DNA from: Chloroflexota bacterium
Lineage (GTDB): Bacteria; Chloroflexota; UBA6077
Direction: 5' to 3'
Assembly: GCA_021806765.1 (NCBI GenBank)
Contig: JAJZQR010000022.1
Span: 1 to 31,798, forward strand
Length of the DNA: 31,798 nucleotides
The translations under genes and the position numbers were made by a program. Each line of letters begins with the position of its first letter. Positions within the stretch are counted from its first letter, which is position 1. Below are positions 14,788 to 21,997 of this stretch, piece by piece. The notes beneath the pieces are model-generated. The model saw nothing but the letters and a program-made list of their open reading frames with translations. It did no database searches and had not been told where the DNA came from.

Positions 14788-16581
14788 CTAGTGCTTGGCG
14801 ATCCACAGTTGGCCCACAGAGAACTTGCCGGGCAAGGCGGTGCCGTCCATGCCGGTGAAGAAGATATCCTTCACGTACGGCTTGACCAGGACGAAGTTCT
14901 CGTCGTGGAAGAGGAAGATGATCGGCGAGTCATCCACGATCATCTTCTGCGCTTGGGCCCACATGTCCATGCGCTTCTTCTGATCGGGCTCGCTGATGGC
15001 CTTCTTCATCAGGTCGTCGAGCTTGGGGTTGCTGTAGTAGCTGTGGTTGTTGCCGGCGCCCGTCCCGAACAGCTCGGGGAGCCAGTTATCGGGATCGGGG
15101 TAGTCAGCGTTCCAGCCATAGAAGCCCATCATGTACTGGCCCTTGTTGACCGCCTCGCTGAAGGCCTTGGGCTCCATGGGCTCCAGCTTGACGTCGATGC
15201 CCAGATTGTCCTTCCACTGCTGCTGAGCGAACTGTGCGATGATGGGGTTGTTGCGGGTGTTCGCGTACTGGAAGGTGATCTGAGGCAGGCCCTTGCCATC
15301 CGGGAAGCCGGCATCGGCCAGGAACTTCTTAGCCTTGGCCGCGTCGAACTTGTACTGCTGGCCCAGATCCGGCTGATATCCGGGGTTTCCAGGCGGGATC
15401 CAGCTGTAGGCCGGCTTGCCAACACCCTGGCGAACCTTGTTGATCAGGGCTTCGCGATCGATCGCAGTCGCAAAGGCGCGGCGCACGTCCACGTTGTCGA
15501 AGGGCTTCTGCTTGTTGTTGAACTGGATGGCGAAGGTCGACAACTTGGGGCTGCGGCTCAACTGCTTGCTCAGGACCGGGTCCTTCTGCACCTGGTCGAT
15601 CAGGGCGTTGGGGACCTTGCCGATCTCGCGCTCGCCGTTAAGGTAGGCGGCGTACTCCGCCTGGGCGTCGGTGACCATGGTCAGGACGATCTTCTGCAGC
15701 TTCGGCTTCTCGCCGTAGTAATTGTCGTTCCGGACCAGGGTGATGTGATCCTGATGGACCCACTCGGTCATCTTGAAGGGGCCGGTGCCGATGTAGGTCT
15801 TGGCATCCTCGGTCCACTTGTCGGGCTTATCCGCGGTGCTGTTCGATGTGATGACGTCCTCGCGGACGGGGTACATCGACCAGAGAGCGGCCAGGTCGTT
15901 GAAGCTGGCTCGCGCGGCCTTCAGCTTGACCTGCACGGTCTTGTCGTCCAGGGCCTTGATGCCGACGGCGTCTCGGAGAGCCTGGAGCTTGGCTGGATCC
16001 TTCTCCTTGGAGGTGTTGTACTCCTCGGCACCGACGACGGAGTAGTAGAAGGAGGCGTACTCGGTCGCCAGGGCGGGATCCAGGGCGCGCTTCAGGGCGA
16101 ACTCGAAGTCCTTGGCGACGACGGGCTTGCCGTCACTGTACTTCAGTCCGTCCCGGAGCTTGAAGGTGTAGGTCAGGCCATCAGCGGAGACACCCCCGTT
16201 CGCCACGGTGGGGACCTCCTTGGCCATGGCCGGAACCAGGTTCAGGTCCTTGTCGAACTTGAGCAGACCATCGAACGCCAACTGGATTACCGCGATGGAG
16301 GTGTCCCAGGAAGCCAATTGGGGATCCAGGGTCGGAGGTTCACCATCGATGTTGACTCGAAGGGTCTGATTCGCGTCCATGTCAGCCGGGGCGGCTGCAG
16401 CTGCTGGGGCCGAGGTCGCAGCCGGAGCTGCGGGGGCTGCCGGCGCTGCTGGTGCTTTGGTGGCCGGAGCCGCTGGGGCCGTGGTTGGTGCCGCCGCAGG
16501 CTGCGATTGGCATGCTGCCAGCAAGAGCGCGAGGGAAAGTAGCAGAACCAGGGGGGCAGCTAGTCTTGCAAGCCTAGACAC
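14788..16581 (-). CDS. ABC transporter substrate-binding lipoprotein (SBP_bac_5, peptide/nickel type)
   Basis: Extracytoplasmic binding protein of the importer, 597 aa. A lipoprotein signal peptide (RLARLAAPLVLLLSLALLLAAC, lipobox Cys24) is followed by a long Ala/Pro-rich linker (about residues 25-65) before the binding domain opens with LRVNIDGEPPTLDPQLASWDTS. Family landmarks follow: LRDGLKYSDGKPVVAKDFEFALKRALDP, IGTGPFKMTEWVHQDHITLVRNDNYYGEKPKLQKI, VDVRRAFATAIDREALI, and a C-terminal helix region with MDMWAQAQKMIVDDSPIIFLFHDENFVLVKPYVK. I start at GTG 16581, which has AAGGAG 6 nt upstream; the ATG at 16587 abuts that site directly. Ligand is probably a peptide or other small solute and cannot be assigned. 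Confidence 0.93.
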   Translation of the reverse strand: MSRLARLAAPLVLLLSLALLLAACQSQPAAAPTTAPAAPATKAPAAPAAPAAPAATSAPAAAAAPADMDANQTLRVNIDGEPPTLDPQLASWDTSIAVIQLAFDGLLKFDKDLNLVPAMAKEVPTVANGGVSADGLTYTFKLRDGLKYSDGKPVVAKDFEFALKRALDPALATEYASFYYSVVGAEEYNTSKEKDPAKLQALRDAVGIKALDDKTVQVKLKAARASFNDLAALWSMYPVREDVITSNSTADKPDKWTEDAKTYIGTGPFKMTEWVHQDHITLVRNDNYYGEKPKLQKIVLTMVTDAQAEYAAYLNGEREIGKVPNALIDQVQKDPVLSKQLSRSPKLSTFAIQFNNKQKPFDNVDVRRAFATAIDREALINKVRQGVGKPAYSWIPPGNPGYQPDLGQQYKFDAAKAKKFLADAGFPDGKGLPQITFQYANTRNNPIIAQFAQQQWKDNLGIDVKLEPMEPKAFSEAVNKGQYMMGFYGWNADYPDPDNWLPELFGTGAGNNHSYYSNPKLDDLMKKAISEPDQKKRMDMWAQAQKMIVDDSPIIFLFHDENFVLVKPYVKDIFFTGMDGTALPGKFSVGQLWIAKH

Positions 16582-16638
16582 TTGCATCTCCTTTCCGGAA
16601 AATGGTGTGGGGACAGTCACGCGTGGATAACCGGCGCC

Positions 16639-16666
16639 ATGATATCACTTTCGCAATGAAAGTCAA
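16639..16666 (-). promoter_or_regulatory. Promoter of the ABC transporter operon
   Basis: TTGACT (complement of 16661-16666) and TATCAT (complement of 16639-16644) with a 16-bp spacer lie about 60 bp upstream of the binding-protein start, in the divergent region facing the 16740 gene. Confidence 0.7.
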
Positions 16667-16739
16667 CTTGAGCGTAAGCCGCCTTGCACTAAGTGGATAA
16701 GATGTCGCTATAGTGGGACATTAACTGAAGGAAGCAGCT

Positions 16740-17708
16740 ATGAATGTGAAGAAGTTGCGGCGAAGGCTGATGACCGGCTTACTGTTGGGAATGGTAGTCT
16801 TGTTCGGACTGGCCGTTTACGGCGATGCCCCAAGAGTGATGATCGCCCTCGGCCACTTCGACTGGAGGCTGCTGCCTGCGGTGCTGGGGCTCACCTTCGT
16901 GAACTACTGTCTTCGGTGGGTGAAGTGGCAGCTCTACCTCGGGGTGTTGCGCATAGGTCCGGCACGGCCTCTGGAGAGCGTGCTCGTCTTCTTCAGCGGT
17001 CTGGGCATGACCATGACGCCTGGGAAGGCCGGGGAGTGGCTGAAGTCGGTCCTTCTGAAGCAATTGTACGGGACGCCCGTGAGCCATTCAGCCCCGATTG
17101 TGATAGCGGAGAGGTTGAGCGATGGACTGGCGATGTTGTTGCTGGCCTCGGTGGGAGCGGTAGCCTTCCGGTTGGGGCTGGAGGTGCTGGCGCTGATCCT
17201 GGTGATGGGGGCTGCCGCCGTAGCTGTGGCTCAATCCAGAGGATTCACCATGAGGTTGCTGGACTGGGCGGGGTCATTCCCGCTGGCCAATCGCTATCTG
17301 CCTCGCCTGCGAGTCTTCTACGACTCTGCGCACCTGCTCCTCGGCTGGCGGGCTCTCGGCGTCTCGGTCGGCCTGGGCCTCGTGTCCTGGTTTGGGGAAT
17401 GCGTGGCCTTCTTCCTGGTGTTGTCGGGCCTTGGTGTCCAGCCTTCGGGCCTCTTGCTGCTGCAGGCCACCCTCATCCTGGCGCTCGCGACCCTGGTGGG
17501 GTCCATGTCGATGCTTCCCGGCGGGTTGGGCGCCGCCGAGGGGAGCATAGCCGTCCTTCTGGTGTCAACGGTTGGGCTCGGCTCCGACCTCGCCGTGGCG
17601 GCCACCCTGCTGATCCGGCTGTGTACCCTCTGGTTTGGCGTCAGCGTGGGCCTGATCGCCCTGGGGCTGCTGCTGAGGCGAATGGAGATCGGTGCAGAAC
17701 AGCCCTAG
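16740..17708 (+). CDS. LPG-synthase TM-domain / flippase-like integral membrane protein
   Basis: Integral membrane protein of 322 aa resembling the lysylphosphatidylglycerol synthase transmembrane region (PF03706-like, formerly UPF0104), a group linked to lipid or lipid-linked sugar translocation and glycan assembly. About eight hydrophobic segments are visible. The family motifs are MTMTPGKAGEWLKSVLLKQLYG in the first half, IAERLSDGLAMLLLA, and SMSMLPGGLGAAEGSIAVLL with the following LIRLCTLWFGV near the C-terminus. There is no catalytic aminoacyl-transferase domain. ATG at 16740 has AAGGA 7 nt upstream. It is divergent from the ABC operon and precedes the giant glycosyltransferases on the same strand, which suggests a role in glycolipid transport or synthesis; this is inference from neighbourhood. 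Confidence 0.85.
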   Translation: MNVKKLRRRLMTGLLLGMVVLFGLAVYGDAPRVMIALGHFDWRLLPAVLGLTFVNYCLRWVKWQLYLGVLRIGPARPLESVLVFFSGLGMTMTPGKAGEWLKSVLLKQLYGTPVSHSAPIVIAERLSDGLAMLLLASVGAVAFRLGLEVLALILVMGAAAVAVAQSRGFTMRLLDWAGSFPLANRYLPRLRVFYDSAHLLLGWRALGVSVGLGLVSWFGECVAFFLVLSGLGVQPSGLLLLQATLILALATLVGSMSMLPGGLGAAEGSIAVLLVSTVGLGSDLAVAATLLIRLCTLWFGVSVGLIALGLLLRRMEIGAEQP

Positions 17709-17721
17709 GCCGAGCGACCCC

Positions 17722-18057
17722 TCAGTCCGGACGTCCCGAGTGCCCTTCTTCCTCCCCCTCTTCCTCCTCCTCCAGGAGATCCGGGTCGCTGTACATCCCC
17801 AGTTCTCGCCCCTGGTAGACGGAGACCACGAAGTCTTCCCTGGGTAGGTCGGCGGTCCAGACCAGGTCGTCGTCGATCCTCCCGATCAACTCCGTTATCT
17901 CCTGCTCCTCCAGATCCTTTTCCGCGATGAGGACGCCATAGACGACGGTGTGGGTGAAGTGAAGATCGACCCGAGCGATGGGCTCTTCACCCTGACTGAT
18001 GAGATAGGCCTCGGAGCGGGTCGTTCGGCAAATCCGATCGAAGTGGATATCCTCCAT
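17722..18057 (-). CDS. Small acidic protein of unknown function
   Basis: I do not recognise this 111-aa protein. The ordered part reads MEDIHFDRICRTTRSEAYL...QGEEPIARVDLHFTHTVVYGVLIAEKDLEEQEITELIGRIDDDL...REDFVVSVYQGREL, alternating strand- and helix-like segments with no membrane helix or signal peptide. The C-terminus is a Glu-rich tail (LLEEEEEGEEEG). ATG at 18057 has AGGGGGG 3-4 nt upstream, and a good promoter lies about 70 bp further up, so it is probably a real expressed gene although the frame continues upstream antisense to the next gene. It converges on the 16740 gene with a 13-bp gap. Function is unknown; a soluble cytoplasmic protein seems likely. Confidence 0.75.
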   Translation of the reverse strand: MEDIHFDRICRTTRSEAYLISQGEEPIARVDLHFTHTVVYGVLIAEKDLEEQEITELIGRIDDDLVWTADLPREDFVVSVYQGRELGMYSDPDLLEEEEEGEEEGHSGRPD

Positions 18058-18123
18058 GATCCCCCCTTCTTGGGCCGGCCCATCGGGCGCGGCCGCTGCC
18101 TTCTGAGTTGTTCTTCTTCCGGC

Positions 18124-18153
18124 ATGATAGCCGAGGCGCGGGACCCTGGTCAA
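18124..18153 (-). promoter_or_regulatory. Promoter of the small acidic protein gene
   Basis: TTGACC (complement of 18148-18153) and TATCAT (complement of 18124-18129) with an 18-bp spacer. The start site would be near 18117, leaving a ~60-nt leader. The same -10 sequence is used by the ABC operon promoter. Confidence 0.7.
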
Positions 18154-18291
18154 CGCGACCGGCACGAAGGCCGAACCGTGGTAGCTCGCCGCTGAGACAG
18201 CCGTTAGGTAACGGGGATACAGGGATTTTCGTTCTTGACCGATGATGGCAGCAGACATTACTTTAATGGTTGTAGTTGCAGAAGAGAAGGG

Positions 18292-18297
18292 GATAAT
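18292..18297 (+). promoter_or_regulatory. Possible -10 element for the giant GT/PA14/NHL gene
   Basis: GATAAT ends 10 bp before the ATG at 18308 and there is no convincing Shine-Dalgarno, so a very short leader is possible. TTGACC at 18235-18240 is an alternative upstream element with a poor -10 (TACTTT, 18259-18264). The rest of the 250-bp divergent gap shows nothing else I can name. Confidence 0.35.
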
Positions 18298-18307
18298 CTC
18301 CTTGTAG

Positions 18308-21300
18308 ATGGCAACCACTGCGGCGCGAATAAGCTTACAGTTGCGACCGCTGTCCGTCGGCGTTCTTTCGGTGGCCCTCGCTGTCTGGGCGCAAGGGTTC
18401 GTCGCGGGCCACGAGTACCTGTACGATGGCCTCTTGCTGTATGCCGTCTCCCTGATCCTCGGCGTTCGCGCTCTTGAGCTGCCCTCTCCAACTGGACCAA
18501 CTGACGAGGGTTTGGACGCGATCACGAGCGCCGAGGCTCGCCGTTGGAGAATCGGCCGGGCCGTCATCATAGCTGGCGGCTTCGTTGTGGCCGCCAACCT
18601 GCTGGCCCTTCGTCTCTTCGCCACCAACAGCAATCCCTCCGCTGCATGGCTCCTGTATGCTGTCAGCGTTGTGGCGGCTCCTCTGACCGTTTGGCTGGCC
18701 GCCGGGCGGCAACGACCTCGTCCCTTCCGTGGCTGGGACCTCAACGAGGCTGTCGCTCTCGGTCTCGTCCTGTTGGTGGCCGCCGCCTTCCGTCTGTTCC
18801 GCATCGATTCGCTCCCCTTCGGCCTCTGGTGGGATGAGGCCTCCAATGGACTTCAAGTCCAGCAGATGCTAAGCGATCCCAACTACAGGCCAGTATTCGT
18901 GGCAGGCACCGTCCAAATCCCCGGCCTGATCTGGTTCGCTATGGCCCCCTTCGTTCAACTTCTTGGCCCCTCTGCCCTGGCGTTGCGCGCAACCTCGATT
19001 CTCGGCGGGTTGGTGGGGGTCGTCGCCCTCTATCTACTGGCCAGGGAGTTGCTGGGCAGCAGGGTTGCCATCGCTGCGGCCTTTCTTCTGGCAGTGATGA
19101 CGTGGCACGTCAACTGGAGCCGGATCGGCATGAACCCGATCTGGTCCGTTTCCTTCGATGCCCTCGCTGCCTACTTCCTGCTGCGCGGAATGCGAACCGG
19201 CGGGCTTATGAGCTACGCCCTAGGAGGCACGGCGCTCGGTCTCGGCGCCAACATGTACTACACCACTCGGCTGATCCCGGTGGTGCTTCTGCTGTATCTG
19301 CTCCGCTCGCTGGTGACCGAGAGGCTGGCTGTCTTTCCGCGGCATTGGAGAGGGCTGCTGCTGTTCGTTGTGGTCACGCTGATCACCATAAGCCCGCTCC
19401 TGCAGTTCGCCTACCTCCACCCAATGGAGTTCTTTTCGCGCACCGACCAGGTGACCATCTTCCGAGAGGTGAGCGAGAAGCACTCCTTCGCTCCGCTGAT
19501 CGAAAACCTCCGCACACACCTGGCGATGTTCCTCTATCAGGGGGATCGAAATGGCCGCCACAATCTGCCGGGGGCGCCGATGCTGGATCAGGTCACAGGG
19601 GCCCTCTTTGCCCTGGGGTTGTTGATGGCCCTTCGCAATGCCTGGCAGCCCCGCCACTTCTTCCTCCTGACCTGGGGGTTGGTGATGCTGTTGGGAGGAG
19701 TGTTCTCGCTGACCTTCGAGGCGCCTCAGAGCCTCCGCACCATCGACGAAGTGGTTGCGGTGGCGATCCTGGCGGCCCTGCCGATTGTCGCCCTCTGGGA
19801 ACGATTGTCGGAGTTTCGACTGGGAGAGTTCAGGCTAGTCTACGGCCCCGGCCTCCCCGGGAGGCGCCAGCTGTCCCTGCCGGTGGTGGCGCTTCCGGTG
19901 GTTGGACTTCTTCTATGGATCGCTACGACCAACTATGACCGTTACTTTGATCAGCAGGGCAATAGTTTCGGATCATGGAATTCCTTCTCCGCGGTCGAGA
20001 CTATGGTCGGCACTCAGATCAAGCAGTTGGGTCCCGACTACAATGTCTATCTAGGTGAGACCTTCACCAGCCACCCCACTATCGAGTTCCTGGGCGGGAG
20101 GAAGAATCTGCCTGCCTTCGCTCCATCAGAGCAGCTGCCCCTGGCGGATACTAAGAGCGTCGCCATCTTTCTGGAGTCTTTTCGAACGCAGAGCGTGGCG
20201 CTGCTCCGCCAACTCTATCCCCAGGCCGAAGTGCGGAGTTACCGTTCTCCATCGGGGGACAAGACGGTTCTATACAGTGTGGTCATACCTCAGTCCCAGA
20301 TCTCTGCCCTCCAGGGGCTGACCAGCAGCTACTACGCCAATACGGATGGAAGTGGTACTCCGGTCCTGACGGAACGACTCCCATACCCCACCACCGACTG
20401 GCGAAACCCTAGCCTGCCGAAGATGCCCTTCTTCGCCCTCTGGCAGGGCACCCTGGCGGCGCAGGAATACGGATCGTACCGGTTCAGATTGGAGGGGCCT
20501 GCCGGAGCCGATCTGTTCCTGGATGGCCGGCGTCTGGCAGGAGGGGGCGAAGACCAAGGGGTAGTGCTGGCCAAGGGCAACCACGCCCTGCAGGTTAAGG
20601 CGGCGGTGGCCGACTCCACGCCAACGAGACTGCTGTGGCAACCGCCCAAGGCCGCTCAGTTCACCTTGATCCCGCCGGATAGACTGTTTTCGTCTCCTGC
20701 CTCCAACCACGGGCTACTGGGGTACTACTACCCCAACCGAGCTTGGGATGGCACACCTGCTTTCCTTCGAGTCGACCCGTTCCTGCCGGGGCGGTTGCAT
20801 CTTCTGCCGCTACCCAGGCCCTATAGCGTGGAGTGGCGAGGGAAGATCGATGCTCCTAGGTCTGGAGTCTACCGCTTCGCCACGGAGTCGGCCGACATCT
20901 CCTGGGTTTATGTGGACGAGAAGTTGGTTGCGACCAACGAGGGGGCGAACCGTCAGTTGAGGGAGGGAACTATTCAGCTGGAGGCCGGTTTCCACGACCT
21001 CCGGATACGTTTCCTCGACGAAACGAGCTACACCTTCATACAGGTCTACTGGACGCCTCCAGAGGGCGAGCGAGAACTCCTGCCGACGGATCGGCTCTAC
21101 CCACCCCAGGGGAGCTACCCACCACCCCTGGAGATCCCGCTGATGCAGGCTCCCTCCTCTCAGTCCAGGGCCCCCGCCACCCTCCAGTCGGGTGCGGTGA
21201 GGGTGGAGTTCAATCGATCCATGGGCAGCGGGGTTCTCACGGATCCTCGGGACGTGGCGGCCGGCCGCGACGGTCGCGTCTACGTGGTGGACACCAGTGC

Positions 21301-21988
21301 CAAGCGGGTAGCGGTCTTCAATCCGGATGGGGTGCCCGCTGGACAGTTGGATGGGGAGTTCGTCCAGCCCTTTGCAGTGGTGGTGGCGCCCGATGGCAAG
21401 GTGACTGTGCTGGATTCCCTCGGAAAGGATCCTGTTCAGCAGTTTGGGTCTCGGGGCGAGCTGTTGGCCCATTTCGGCGGAAACGCCGGCAGCTACAGCC
21501 CCAGGGGGCTTTTCGTGGATGGCACCGGCAACGTCTACCTGGCGGATACGGGGCGGAGCCGCATCCTCAAGCTCTCCCCTACCGGACAGGTGACTGCAGA
21601 GTTCCGTGGGGGAGGACAGCTGGCGCAGCCGGTGTCCGTGGCCGTGGACCGTGATGGAGTCCTGTACGTAGTTGATGGGGACAAGCACAACCTGACAGTG
21701 GTGGGCCCTGACGACGTCGTGCGTCGATCGTGGCCCATCCCATCCTCCACCACCTTCGACGCTCCTCACGTGGCCCTGGGTCCCAAAGGGGAAATCTACG
21801 TCAGCAACCCCAATGGCGGGACCGTTGCCATCTTCGACGTTCAGGGGAACGTTATTGGCCAGGTGGGCTCCCCGGGGGGCGGGGACGGGCAGTTCAGCCT
21901 CCCCATCGGGGTCCAGGTTGACGCTCAGGGACGGCTCTGGGTGGCGGATGCGCGCAACAAGCGGGTGCAGGTATGGACAATTCGATGA
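18308..21988 (+). CDS. Giant membrane glycosyltransferase-like protein with two PA14 domains and an NHL propeller
   Basis: A 1226-aa protein with three parts. Residues ~10-540 are a polytopic membrane domain of the GT-C/PMT-ArnT type. The acidic pair in WWDEA (Asp176-Glu177), in the first large extracytoplasmic loop after FRLFRIDSLP, is the expected metal/donor site, and MTWHVNWSRIGMNPIWS and NMYYTTRL further match this fold. Residues ~670-940 are two PA14/GLEYA-like beta domains (SYYAN.DGSG...SYRFRLEGPAGADLFLDGRRL; LLGYYYPNRAWDGTP...SGVYRFATESADISWVYVDEKLV). Residues ~975-1226 are about six NHL repeats (DPRDVAAGRDGRVYVVDTSAKRV and similar) ending KRVQVWTIR. PA14 and NHL parts should face outside the membrane. 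It probably transfers a sugar from a lipid carrier to a surface acceptor; the acceptor is unknown. Next gene follows 9 bp after the stop. Confidence 0.85.
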   Translation: MATTAARISLQLRPLSVGVLSVALAVWAQGFVAGHEYLYDGLLLYAVSLILGVRALELPSPTGPTDEGLDAITSAEARRWRIGRAVIIAGGFVVAANLLALRLFATNSNPSAAWLLYAVSVVAAPLTVWLAAGRQRPRPFRGWDLNEAVALGLVLLVAAAFRLFRIDSLPFGLWWDEASNGLQVQQMLSDPNYRPVFVAGTVQIPGLIWFAMAPFVQLLGPSALALRATSILGGLVGVVALYLLARELLGSRVAIAAAFLLAVMTWHVNWSRIGMNPIWSVSFDALAAYFLLRGMRTGGLMSYALGGTALGLGANMYYTTRLIPVVLLLYLLRSLVTERLAVFPRHWRGLLLFVVVTLITISPLLQFAYLHPMEFFSRTDQVTIFREVSEKHSFAPLIENLRTHLAMFLYQGDRNGRHNLPGAPMLDQVTGALFALGLLMALRNAWQPRHFFLLTWGLVMLLGGVFSLTFEAPQSLRTIDEVVAVAILAALPIVALWERLSEFRLGEFRLVYGPGLPGRRQLSLPVVALPVVGLLLWIATTNYDRYFDQQGNSFGSWNSFSAVETMVGTQIKQLGPDYNVYLGETFTSHPTIEFLGGRKNLPAFAPSEQLPLADTKSVAIFLESFRTQSVALLRQLYPQAEVRSYRSPSGDKTVLYSVVIPQSQISALQGLTSSYYANTDGSGTPVLTERLPYPTTDWRNPSLPKMPFFALWQGTLAAQEYGSYRFRLEGPAGADLFLDGRRLAGGGEDQGVVLAKGNHALQVKAAVADSTPTRLLWQPPKAAQFTLIPPDRLFSSPASNHGLLGYYYPNRAWDGTPAFLRVDPFLPGRLHLLPLPRPYSVEWRGKIDAPRSGVYRFATESADISWVYVDEKLVATNEGANRQLREGTIQLEAGFHDLRIRFLDETSYTFIQVYWTPPEGERELLPTDRLYPPQGSYPPPLEIPLMQAPSSQSRAPATLQSGAVRVEFNRSMGSGVLTDPRDVAAGRDGRVYVVDTSAKRVAVFNPDGVPAGQLDGEFVQPFAVVVAPDGKVTVLDSLGKDPVQQFGSRGELLAHFGGNAGSYSPRGLFVDGTGNVYLADTGRSRILKLSPTGQVTAEFRGGGQLAQPVSVAVDRDGVLYVVDGDKHNLTVVGPDDVVRRSWPIPSSTTFDAPHVALGPKGEIYVSNPNGGTVAIFDVQGNVIGQVGSPGGGDGQFSLPIGVQVDAQGRLWVADARNKRVQVWTIR

Positions 21989-21997
21989 GGTGATCCC

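Noticed and set aside
16684..16716. Promoter TTGCAC/TATAGT for the 16740 gene
   Set aside because: The spacer would be 19 bp and the -35 match is weak; not strong enough to annotate.
18058..18846. Long upstream extension of the small acidic protein frame (to 374 aa)
   Set aside because: The extension is antisense to the giant GT gene, Arg/Ser-rich without a fold-like pattern, and the ribosome-binding site and promoter both point to the start at 18057.
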